From contig JAUIHW010000031.1 of assembly GCA_030431775.1 (NCBI GenBank), forward strand, positions 1-46,015: a stretch of DNA of 46,015 bases. Reading direction: 5' to 3'. The notes beneath the pieces are model-generated. The model saw nothing but the letters and a program-made list of their open reading frames with translations. It was not told the DNA's origin and searched no databases. The stretch is from Gammaproteobacteria bacterium. GTDB lineage: Bacteria > Pseudomonadota > Gammaproteobacteria > Pseudomonadales > JAUIET01. Of the stretch, positions 1-7,483 are shown piece after piece (positions within the stretch are counted from its first letter, which is position 1; the number at the start of each line of letters is the position of its first letter). Both the position numbers and the translations under genes were made by a program.

Positions 1-37
1 AGTAGCATATGGAGTAGTCATTAGTTTTCTAGTTTTT

Positions 38-113
38 GTGCCAGAGTGGTGTTGTGGTAGACGATACAGAGCATTCACCTGAAGTTGGAGTCAGATTACG
101 TTCGATTTTTATT
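38..113 (+). other. tRNA-Leu-like 5' fragment, element A (copies at 38, 196, 354)
   Basis: The first 14 nt are identical to the sequence at the start of the tRNA-Leu gene. After a 3-nt instead of 4-nt variable stretch, TGGTAGAC of the D-arm follows, so the acceptor 5' strand and D-arm of a tRNA-Leu are recognisable. After GACGAT the sequence leaves the tRNA: there is no matching anticodon arm, variable arm or 3' acceptor strand. The tail (TTGGAG, then 17 nt, then TTTATT) directly precedes both every B element and the real tRNA, and could be a weak promoter. I cannot say whether it is transcribed. Confidence 0.8.
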
Positions 114-195
114 GTGCCAGAGTGGTGTTGTGGTAGACGATGCGAAGCATTAACACCCAGTAGCATATGGAGTAGTCATTAGTTTTCTAGTTTTT
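114..195 (+). other. tRNA-Leu-like 5' fragment, element B (copies at 114, 272)
   Basis: It shares about the first 28 nt with element A, and weaker similarity up to the AGCATT motif, then diverges. It can fold: GGTGTT (124-129) pairs with AACACC (152-157), and inside it ATGC (140-143) pairs with GCAT (147-150) around a GAA loop. It lacks the 3' half of a tRNA. In the last unit the B position is taken by the intact tRNA-Leu, which suggests that A and B derive from duplicated, then truncated, tRNA gene copies. Confidence 0.75.
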
Positions 196-431
196 GTGCC
201 AGAGTGGTGTTGTGGTAGACGATACAGAGCATTCACCTGAAGTTGGAGTCAGATTACGTTCGATTTTTATTGTGCCAGAGTGGTGTTGTGGTAGACGATG
301 CGAAGCATTAACACCCAGTAGCATATGGAGTAGTCATTAGTTTTCTAGTTTTTGTGCCAGAGTGGTGTTGTGGTAGACGATACAGAGCATTCACCTGAAG
401 TTGGAGTCAGATTACGTTCGATTTTTATTGT

Positions 432-518
432 GCCAGAGTGGTGAAATTGGTAGACACGTCGGATTCAAAATCCGATGCTAGCGATAGCGTGCCGGTTCGA
501 GTCCGGCCTCTGGTACCA
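432..518 (+). tRNA. tRNA-Leu (anticodon CAA)
   Basis: An 87-nt class II tRNA with encoded CCA. The acceptor strand GCCAGAG pairs with CTCTGGT, with a terminal G-U as also found in E. coli tRNA-Leu(UAA); the discriminator is A, then CCA. The anticodon loop TTCAAAA is closed by a GGA/TCC stem and gives anticodon CAA, which reads UUG codons. A long variable arm (GCTA/TAGC stem) is typical of tRNA-Leu. The T-arm contains GGTTCGAGTCC. It is the only complete member of the repeat series to its left, and a TonB-receptor start codon follows 19 nt after its CCA. Confidence 0.97.
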
Positions 519-537
519 CCCTTCTCTTAACAGCAGC

Positions 538-2562
538 ATGCGCGTCACACTCAGCCTATTACTGTTCACAATGCTGCTGGCGGCAGCAACCAGTAACGCC
601 CAATCTCTGGAGACCGTGGTCGTTACGGCCGAACGCCAGGCCAGGGATTATCCGTCAGTGGCCAACAATACCGGCTTACTCAGTTACGATAACATCCAGC
701 GTGTCGCCCACACTCATATCAACGAGGCATTGGCACGAGTACCGGGCGTTTGGGTAAGCCGTGGCAATGGGCAAGAACACCTGACAGCCATTCGTTCACC
801 GGTTCTGACTGGCGCCGGTGCTTGCGGTGCTTTTCTGATGGCGGAGGATGGTCTGGCATTGCGGGCAGCGGGTTTTTGCAATCTGAACCAGCTCTTTGAA
901 GTCAACAGCGAGCAGGCTCACAGCATTGAAGTGGTACGTGGCCCACAAAGTGCCTTGTATGGGTCAAATGCTGTACATGGCATTATCAACGTGCTCAGCT
1001 ACGGCCCACCAAACCGCGCGCAGACTGATTTAGCGGCGGAATTTGGTCCGGATGACTATTACCGGGTAAAAGCTGCGCAAAGCCTGCAATTCGGCGAACA
1101 TGCGCTGCGGCTGTACGGCAATGGCACCAGCGATGGTGGTTATAAACACGAATCAGGCTTTGATCAACACAAACTGAACCTGAGTCATTATTATCAAGGC
1201 GGCACATTCAGCATAAAAAACCATCTTTCAGTAACAAAACTGAACCAGGAGACTGCCGGCTTTATTCAAGGCCTAGACGCTTACAAGGATGAGGCGCTGA
1301 AGCGCAGCAACCCCAACCCAGAAGCTTTTCGAGACGCTGAAGCACTGCGCTTTTATTCGCAAATTCAACTGCAGTTATCTGACGATTTGGAACTACAAAT
1401 GCGCCCTTATCTGCGTTCGGCTGACATGCGCTTCTTACAGCATTTCCTGCCCTGGCAGTCTCTTGAGGAAAATGGCGTAGACAGCTTGGGCATGCAATTC
1501 ATGCTGCGCCGAGCAGTCGGCGCGGCTGAGCTGCGCTTTGGCTTGGACCTGGAGTACAGCGAAGGCTATCTGCTGGAAACTCAGGCCGAACCTTTCAGCC
1601 CAACACTACCGGCAGGCGTGCACTACGACTACAATGTGGATGCGCAATTGGTCTCACCGTTTATCAGTACGCGCCTGCCGTTAGGACGCGATACTGAGCT
1701 GGTGGCCAGCTTGCGTTTTGATAGCACCGAATACGATTATCGAAACAATACCGGCGGCAATTCAGCCTGTGCACCCGGCGTTCAGGGTTGCCGATTTACG
1801 CCACCGGACAGCCGCAGCAATTCCTTCAACGACTGGTCACCAAGCCTGGCGGTTGTACACAGCCTGAGTGATTCGCACAGCCTGTATGCCAAAGCGGCGC
1901 GCGGCTTCCGCGCTCCCCAGGCAACCGAGTTATACCGTTTGCAGGCTGGCCAGCAAGTCAGTGATCTCGATTCCGAGCAAATGGATAGCATCGAGTTCGG
2001 CTGGCGCAGCGCATTTGGAAAGCTGCAGTTTGTCAGCTCGCTTTATCACATGCGCAAACAGGATTTCATATTTCAGGACACTGACCGGCGAAATATTAGT
2101 GGTGGCGAATCCACACACACCGGCATTGAGCTGGACCTAACAACCCAACTGCGTGAAAAGCTGTCATTAATGATCAGCGGAACCTATGCCCGCCATCGTT
2201 ATGCAAACTCTATTCGCATCAGCAACATAGATATCGATGGCAATGATATCGATACGGCGCCGCGCTACAGCGGCAATGTTCGTTTACTGTGGCAGCCCAA
2301 TGAACGTAGCGATATCGAACTTGAATGGCTGCGTCTCGGTTCGTACTTCCAGAACCCGGAAAACACGGCAAAATACTCCGGCCATGACCTGGTAAACCTG
2401 CGCGCCAGCACGAGGCTGGGCAAACATTGGCAACTGGGGCTACGACTGGTGAACGCGCTTGACAGTGAATACGCGGAGCGCGCTGATTTCGCATTCGGCA
2501 ACCATCGCTATTTCGTTGGCACGCCCAGGTCCTTGTATTTCAGCATTCGTTACCAGCACTGA
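538..2562 (+). CDS. TonB-dependent outer membrane receptor (674 aa)
   Basis: A beta-barrel outer membrane transporter that imports a scarce substrate using TonB energy. The N-terminus is a signal peptide ending near SNA-QS, followed at once by a TonB-box-like ETVVVTAER. The plug follows, with LARVPGVWVSRG and IEVVRGPQSALYGSNAVHG, and the barrel ends in an aromatic-rich C-terminal strand (YFSIRYQH). I start it at the ATG at 538 because an earlier in-frame ATG at 475 lies inside the tRNA. No clear ribosome binding site precedes it. The substrate cannot be read from sequence; plug and length (about 650-700 aa) fit small siderophore, vitamin or metal-chelate receptors. With only 19 nt after the tRNA, its transcript must start in or before the tRNA, or be nearly leaderless. 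Confidence 0.9.
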   Translation: MRVTLSLLLFTMLLAAATSNAQSLETVVVTAERQARDYPSVANNTGLLSYDNIQRVAHTHINEALARVPGVWVSRGNGQEHLTAIRSPVLTGAGACGAFLMAEDGLALRAAGFCNLNQLFEVNSEQAHSIEVVRGPQSALYGSNAVHGIINVLSYGPPNRAQTDLAAEFGPDDYYRVKAAQSLQFGEHALRLYGNGTSDGGYKHESGFDQHKLNLSHYYQGGTFSIKNHLSVTKLNQETAGFIQGLDAYKDEALKRSNPNPEAFRDAEALRFYSQIQLQLSDDLELQMRPYLRSADMRFLQHFLPWQSLEENGVDSLGMQFMLRRAVGAAELRFGLDLEYSEGYLLETQAEPFSPTLPAGVHYDYNVDAQLVSPFISTRLPLGRDTELVASLRFDSTEYDYRNNTGGNSACAPGVQGCRFTPPDSRSNSFNDWSPSLAVVHSLSDSHSLYAKAARGFRAPQATELYRLQAGQQVSDLDSEQMDSIEFGWRSAFGKLQFVSSLYHMRKQDFIFQDTDRRNISGGESTHTGIELDLTTQLREKLSLMISGTYARHRYANSIRISNIDIDGNDIDTAPRYSGNVRLLWQPNERSDIELEWLRLGSYFQNPENTAKYSGHDLVNLRASTRLGKHWQLGLRLVNALDSEYAERADFAFGNHRYFVGTPRSLYFSIRYQH

Positions 2563-2581
2563 ATGCGGCTGAACAGCCAGC

Positions 2582-3595
2582 TTAGATTGGCAAACCGCCC
2601 AAACCAATGGCGTGGCGCAGTTCTTGCAAAAAAGGACGGCTCAGATCGCGGGCCCGCTCGGCACCGCGTTGCAATTCCCGCTCGATTTCTCCCGGGTTAG
2701 CCATCAACTCATTGTAACGCTCGCGTGGCTCGGCGAGATAGTTGTCGAGGTACTCAAACAATTGTTGTTTGGCGTCGCCCCAGGCAATACCCGCAGCATA
2801 TTGCTCACGCATGCTGGCAGCTTGCTCAGGCGTTGCGAAAGCTTGATAAATCTGGAACAGGGTACAGTGCTCATGGTCCTTGGGTTCACCCGGCTCAAGT
2901 GAATTGGTTTTGATTTTCATAATCAGCTTGCGCAGGCGTTTGGAAGGCTCGAACAACGGTATGGTGTTGTTATAGCTTTTACTCATTTTGCGACCATCCA
3001 AACCATTCAGCACTGCGACGTCTTCATTGATCTCGGCTTCCGGCAGTACGAAGTGCTCGCCAAAATGATGGTTGAAACGCTGTGCTATGTCGCGCGCCAT
3101 TTCAACATGCTGAATCTGGTCTTTGCCAACCGGAATCTTGTTGGCTTTGAACATCAGAATATCCGCAGCCATCAGAATCGGATAACTGTACAGGCCCATG
3201 GTGATGCCTTTGTCTGGGTCACGCTCACCGTGTTCCTCATTGTCTGCGACCGCCGCTTTATAGGCGTGGGCCCGGTTCATCAGGCCTTTAGCGGCCATGC
3301 AAGTCAATATCCAGGTGAGCTCGGGGATTTCCGGCACATCAGACTGGCGATAGAAAATGGCATTGTCAGTATTCAAGCCAAAAGCCAGCCAGGTGGCAGA
3401 AATCTCCCTGCTGGATTGCTGTAACGCAGCGGCATCGTAACTTTTAATCAATGAATGGTAGTCGGCGAGAAAATAGAACGACTCAAAGTCAGCACTTTTG
3501 CTGGACTCTATGGACGGCCGGATAGCGCCTACGTAGTTACCGAGATGCGGCGTTCCAGTGGTGGTGATTCCGGTGAGGTAGCGTAGTTTACTCAT
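2582..3595 (-). CDS. trpS: Tryptophanyl-tRNA synthetase
   Basis: A class I aminoacyl-tRNA synthetase that charges tRNA-Trp in the cytoplasm. The HIGH-type signature appears as TGTPHLGNY near the N-terminus, and the KMSKS loop is GRKMSKSYNN. The 337-aa length from the ATG at 3595 (MSKLRYLTGI) is normal for bacterial TrpS. An upstream in-frame extension of 23 residues is possible but is not TrpS-like. Its stop lies 19 nt from the convergent TonB receptor stop; no obvious terminator separates the two. Confidence 0.97.
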   Translation of the reverse strand: MSKLRYLTGITTTGTPHLGNYVGAIRPSIESSKSADFESFYFLADYHSLIKSYDAAALQQSSREISATWLAFGLNTDNAIFYRQSDVPEIPELTWILTCMAAKGLMNRAHAYKAAVADNEEHGERDPDKGITMGLYSYPILMAADILMFKANKIPVGKDQIQHVEMARDIAQRFNHHFGEHFVLPEAEINEDVAVLNGLDGRKMSKSYNNTIPLFEPSKRLRKLIMKIKTNSLEPGEPKDHEHCTLFQIYQAFATPEQAASMREQYAAGIAWGDAKQQLFEYLDNYLAEPRERYNELMANPGEIERELQRGAERARDLSRPFLQELRHAIGLGGLPI

Positions 3596-3733
3596 GCAGG
3601 TACTGACAATGGCGCTGAACAAAGACGAGTATTGTAGCATCTGAGTCAGGCAGTACGCCCACAAGCTAATGCTTTGGCCGGTTGTCCAGGCCTACAAAAA
3701 TGAACCCATCCCAGGCAGGAATGAATTGGACGC

Positions 3734-3759
3734 AAAAAAAACGGGGCCGAAGCCCCGTT
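3734..3759 (-). terminator. Rho-independent terminator of the 993-aa TonB receptor gene
   Basis: Read leftward, the sequence ACGGGGC-TTCG-GCCCCGT forms a perfect GC stem with a stable TTCG tetraloop, followed by a run of eight T. It lies 27 nt past the receptor stop codon. Confidence 0.93.
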
Positions 3760-3785
3760 TATAGTTTCGCTGGTAAACCGGCGTT

Positions 3786-6767
3786 CTAGAAGCTCGCTTT
3801 GATTCCAAGCTTATAGATACGACCCATGGTGTCGTAATTACTTGGGAAGGTGTTACCAGAGTTAGAGCTGGTGTCACCGGCTTCGTTTCCAACCACAGGC
3901 GGATCAACGTCGAACAGGTTGTCAGCACTGAGGCTGATTTCGATCGAATCATTGATGGTGTAGCTGGCGAACAGATCAAAGTAGTCGTAAGCACGGATTC
4001 GCTGGAAGAACGGTGCTACGCTAGCGGCTTCATTTGGCTCGATATCAACCTCGCCAATGTGCCGCCACTGCAGTGACACAGCCAGGGCGTCCCACAACCA
4101 GGTAGTACGCTGAATCCAACGCAATTCCGATACCGGGTCACAGTTGGTGCCGAAGAAGCCATTACAATCACGAACCGCGGAAATGCTGCTGCTCAGCTCT
4201 TCGTTGGTCAGGTACTTGTTAATGTTGGCCGACACCTGCAATTCACCCAGGCCAATATCGAAACCGGTGTTGATTCCAATTTCAATACCTTCAGCCTTCT
4301 TGAACTCAAGGTTCGTGGTGAACAGTTGAACACCAGAAGCAGGCAGGGTCAGGTCGCCATTGACTCGAATGACCTTCGCACATTCGGATGCCACACCCGC
4401 AACGTAACAGGCGTCGAGAATCTCCTGGGCCGATGGCTCGCCAATAATATCTTCGATATCGATGTCGTAGTAGTCAACCGATATCTGGAAGTTATTAAAG
4501 AAGGCGAAATCCGGAGTCCAGACAAAGCCTGCGGTAAAGGTGTCTGCAGTCTCAGAATCCGGCAATGCAGCAGGGTTGCTGCCTTCCAGAGTGTTGATCT
4601 GGCCAGAAACGATGTCCTGGATAGACCCTACCTGAGCAGCCGTCATACCAGTTGAGATACAAAGGTCCCGCAGACGGGCGTCGATGTTACCGGCATTTGC
4701 GATGGAGCATGGATCAAGCGTCGCATTGTCCAGACCCGTCACAACCGGAGAAGCGATCTCACCGATATTCGGTGCGCGGGTTGCTTGCTGCTGCATGAGC
4801 CGAACCATCAGGCTTTCCACCGGACGCCAGTTCAAGCCGATTTTCCAGGTTTCTTCCTGACCACTGGAAATATCGTAGTCTGAAGAACGGATACCAAACT
4901 CAAGGTTCAAAGACTCAGCACCTACTGCGCCTTCGATCAATGGCATGTTACCTTCCAGGAAGAATTCACTGACCTTGTAGCCGCCGCTGATCGGTAACAG
5001 GTTACCGCCTGCACCGCCCTGACAACTTGCGGGTGCGAGCTTCAGACACTCATCCGGCTCCAACAAACCTTTCTCGCGACGGTTTTCGTAACCGACCGCC
5101 AATGCCAGCGAGGACTCAGCCCACGGCAGGCGAACCGCTTCTACCGGCCCGTCAAAGGTGATGTTCAGAATGGTCTGCTCATACTTCTGCTGCTGCAGGG
5201 CGATCGCTCGCGCGTAGCCTGCCATTGCATCGGTAATGGTGCCGAAACCGCCGAACAGGTCGATCGGTACACAGGTGGCATCGCCGTTATTACAAGTTAC
5301 ACCATCGAAGGTGTCCAGCGCGTTCTGGATATTAGTCAGGTTGGTGTAACCGTCCCGAACAGTCGTACGGTTGGATTCACCGTACTGGAAGCTGGCATCC
5401 ACATTCCAGTCTGCGCCAATGTCGGCTCGCACACCGGCCAGGGCTGTCCACATATCAGAGTCGTAGCGCTCTGTTCTGGGGCCAAGTTCCAGGGTTCGGC
5501 GTCGTAGCTGAACGTTCAGATAATCCTGGGCGTCCACAACACCGTTGCCGTTAACATCTTCCCAGTTGGCGCCTGCGGGGCCACCGGACAGCAGTCCATT
5601 GGTCAAGGTGCCAGCTCCCAGCGCGGTGTTACCCGCATCGATCATGAACTGGCGCGCCTGGTCACCAATCAACGGGTTCTGCAGAGGCAGGTTGAAAGTG
5701 GCGCCAAAGGTGCCGGAAGGAGCAACCTGCTGAACTACGGTTGTGTTGGTGTAATTAATAGTAGAGTACACCTCAACTTCTTCAGTCACATCGTAGTGGC
5801 CGGTTACCGTAGCCGAGTAACGCTCCATCGGAGTTTGATAGAAGTTAAACGGGTTGAAGTTAAATCGACTACATTCCGTGCCCAGGGTTCCGTCTTCACG
5901 GAATTGACCTGAGGCAGCGGCACCACCGCCAACAATGGCGAAACGAGTTGGCATTGAGGTAGTAGAACCACCCGCCGCGACCACGTTAGGTCCGCCACAG
6001 CCAGCTTCGGGTTGCAGTGGGCCCTGGCCGGCGAGAAATTCTGCAAAGTTAGCACCACTGGCCGTGTCGATACCCAACAAGCCCAGTGGGCGCTGACCCA
6101 GCAGTACCTGTTCCCGGTCCATCCAGCTCGCTGACAATGCGATGTTACCGCGGTCGCCATCGAGATTGGAGCCCACAGTCAGGGAGATATTATTGGTTTC
6201 TCCGTCCGACTCACTGGTCTGGCTGCGGCTGGTGCGCAGTTCAACGCCTTCGAAGTCTCGCTTGAGCACGAAGTTAACCGCACCGGCAATCGCGTCTGAG
6301 CCATATACCGCTGAGGCACCACCGGTGATCACGTCAACCCGCTCGAGCAAAGCTGTTGGGATGGACGCAGTGTCTACTTCACCGTCGTAGTTGAAAGGTA
6401 CTGTACGTCGGCCATTAATAAGAATCAGGTTTCGCTCCGCGCCAAGACCCCGCAGGTCGATGGTCGCAGCACCCGCTGTGCCGTTGTTTACGTTTTGTCC
6501 GTCACCTGGGATGGTGCCTGGTAGCTGCTTGATAATCCGCTCAATTTCCGGTTGCTGGAAATATCCGATATCGGTTTCTGAAAGTGAGTTAATTGGACTG
6601 GATGAGACCATTCCCGGCTGAGTGATACGGCTACCCGTAATGATCACTTCCTCCAGCAACACCTCTTCATCCTGAGCCGCAACGTGACCGGCGAACGGTA
6701 AAACGGTAAAACCGAGACCGACACCTGTCGCAATGCGCAGCGCTGAGGCCAGCTTGCTTGTCTTCAT
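3786..6767 (-). CDS. Large TonB-dependent receptor (993 aa)
   Basis: An outer membrane TonB-dependent transporter of the large class common in Cellvibrio-, Alteromonas- and Caulobacter-like bacteria that take up oligosaccharides or other polymers' breakdown products. A signal peptide ends at HVAAQ, then comes a TonB box region (LLEEVIITGSRI), then a plug with LRGLGAERNLILINGRR and ITGGASAVYGSDAIAGAVN. The barrel ends in GRIYKLGIKASF with terminal Phe, as expected for BamA-dependent insertion. The start at 6767 is supported by GAGGGT about 8 nt upstream. It is monocistronic: it has its own terminator and no partner enzyme or transporter gene beside it, so the substrate stays unknown. Confidence 0.93.
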   Translation of the reverse strand: MKTSKLASALRIATGVGLGFTVLPFAGHVAAQDEEVLLEEVIITGSRITQPGMVSSSPINSLSETDIGYFQQPEIERIIKQLPGTIPGDGQNVNNGTAGAATIDLRGLGAERNLILINGRRTVPFNYDGEVDTASIPTALLERVDVITGGASAVYGSDAIAGAVNFVLKRDFEGVELRTSRSQTSESDGETNNISLTVGSNLDGDRGNIALSASWMDREQVLLGQRPLGLLGIDTASGANFAEFLAGQGPLQPEAGCGGPNVVAAGGSTTSMPTRFAIVGGGAAASGQFREDGTLGTECSRFNFNPFNFYQTPMERYSATVTGHYDVTEEVEVYSTINYTNTTVVQQVAPSGTFGATFNLPLQNPLIGDQARQFMIDAGNTALGAGTLTNGLLSGGPAGANWEDVNGNGVVDAQDYLNVQLRRRTLELGPRTERYDSDMWTALAGVRADIGADWNVDASFQYGESNRTTVRDGYTNLTNIQNALDTFDGVTCNNGDATCVPIDLFGGFGTITDAMAGYARAIALQQQKYEQTILNITFDGPVEAVRLPWAESSLALAVGYENRREKGLLEPDECLKLAPASCQGGAGGNLLPISGGYKVSEFFLEGNMPLIEGAVGAESLNLEFGIRSSDYDISSGQEETWKIGLNWRPVESLMVRLMQQQATRAPNIGEIASPVVTGLDNATLDPCSIANAGNIDARLRDLCISTGMTAAQVGSIQDIVSGQINTLEGSNPAALPDSETADTFTAGFVWTPDFAFFNNFQISVDYYDIDIEDIIGEPSAQEILDACYVAGVASECAKVIRVNGDLTLPASGVQLFTTNLEFKKAEGIEIGINTGFDIGLGELQVSANINKYLTNEELSSSISAVRDCNGFFGTNCDPVSELRWIQRTTWLWDALAVSLQWRHIGEVDIEPNEAASVAPFFQRIRAYDYFDLFASYTINDSIEISLSADNLFDVDPPVVGNEAGDTSSNSGNTFPSNYDTMGRIYKLGIKASF

Positions 6768-6796
6768 TGATAGTACCCTCGTAAGTAAGGAAAGTT

Positions 6797-6834
6797 TGGG
6801 CTTGCGCCCATTTTCAAGGCCTGTAATTCAGGCC
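6797..6834 (-). promoter_or_regulatory. Two small hairpins in the leader of the 993-aa receptor gene
   Basis: In the 5' leader, 30-67 nt before the start codon, two inverted repeats follow each other: GGCCTG/CAGGCC with a 5-nt loop (6818-6834) and TGGGC/GCCCA with a 4-nt loop (6797-6810). They could form a structured mRNA leader or mark protein-binding sites. No known riboswitch class is recognised. Confidence 0.4.
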
Positions 6835-6970
6835 TGTACGCGGTTAAGACGAGCAACTGACGGACAACCTCAATTTTTTTTCAATTTTATTTCAGCGGCG
6901 GATTTAATTTGTCAGTTCGCCCAGCAATACGCTAGAGTTCGATTTCTATACGGCCTGCGGACCATCCAGC

Positions 6971-7453
6971 ATGAAAGAAAAAAAGCTTTTTTTATCAATA
7001 ATTTATGTATCGATGCTCGCTTGGTGCGCGGCCAGCTCTACAGCCTCAACAGAAGACTCAGACTTCCCCGGAGTTGAGCAATTGATGAGCAACAGTGAGT
7101 TTGAGGCCGCCGGTTTAAGTCAGCTTACTGAAAAACAACTGCAGCGCCTCAATCAGTGGTTGGCCCGTTACACCGCCACAGAAGCCTCGATCGTTAAAGC
7201 CAATTCAAAGACGGTGAAAAAAATACAAAAAGAAGAAACCATCAAGGCAAGAATTATCGGTGAGTTTAACGGCTGGGATGGCGACACCGTATTCAAGCTG
7301 GACAATGGCCAGGTCTGGCGCCAGCGCATCAAAAGCCGCCATGACGCAAGCATGAATTCACCGGAGGTAGTCATTACTAAAAACTGGCTGGGCCACTACC
7401 GCTTAAAAATTCAGGAAACCGGCAGAAGCGTTGCTGTAGAAAGAGTAAAGTAG
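6971..7453 (+). CDS. Small secreted protein of unknown function
   Basis: A 160-aa protein with an N-terminal signal peptide (MKEKKLFLS, a hydrophobic stretch to about residue 20, then ASSTAS). The mature part has a helical, charged segment (SEFEAAGLSQLTEKQLQRLN, about 36-55) followed by a beta-rich segment with EFNGWDGDTVFKL and NGQVWRQR. I recall the pattern G-F-x-G-W-x-G-x-T-x-F-x-L-x-N-G-Q-x-W in uncharacterised proteobacterial periplasmic proteins but cannot name a function. It is a single gene, divergent from the receptor at 6767 and convergent with the glycosyltransferase gene at 7484. No ribosome binding site is obvious. Confidence 0.75.
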   Translation: MKEKKLFLSIIYVSMLAWCAASSTASTEDSDFPGVEQLMSNSEFEAAGLSQLTEKQLQRLNQWLARYTATEASIVKANSKTVKKIQKEETIKARIIGEFNGWDGDTVFKLDNGQVWRQRIKSRHDASMNSPEVVITKNWLGHYRLKIQETGRSVAVERVK

Positions 7454-7483
7454 GCAGTCTGCTAACAGCATCGCAAAGTCAAG

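Larger units (their letters stand above)
1..429 (+). repeat. 158-bp tandem repeat built from truncated tRNA-Leu gene copies
   Basis: The sequence starting at 1 recurs exactly at 159 and again at 317, so the period is 158 bp. Two full units and most of a third are present, with no mismatch seen by eye. Each unit holds two elements that begin with the same GTGCCAGAGTGGTG start as the intact tRNA-Leu gene at 432. Element A (76 nt) lies at 38, 196 and 354; element B (82 nt) lies at 114 and 272; bases 1-37 are the tail of another B. The order is (B)-A-B-A-B-A-tRNA. Because 158 is not a multiple of three and stops are frequent, coding is unlikely. The left end of the window cuts the array, so its true length is unknown. 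It does not look like CRISPR because there are no unique spacers. Confidence 0.95.

Noticed and set aside
1-429. Possible CRISPR or integron attC array
   Set aside because: The period is 158 bp with the whole unit repeated, so there are no unique spacers. No cas genes or integrase are in the window, and attC-type core sites are not recognisable.
475-537. Upstream in-frame start for the first TonB receptor
   Set aside because: The ATG at 475 is inside the tRNA variable region and would put the signal peptide 21 residues inside the protein; the start at 538 gives a normal signal peptide.
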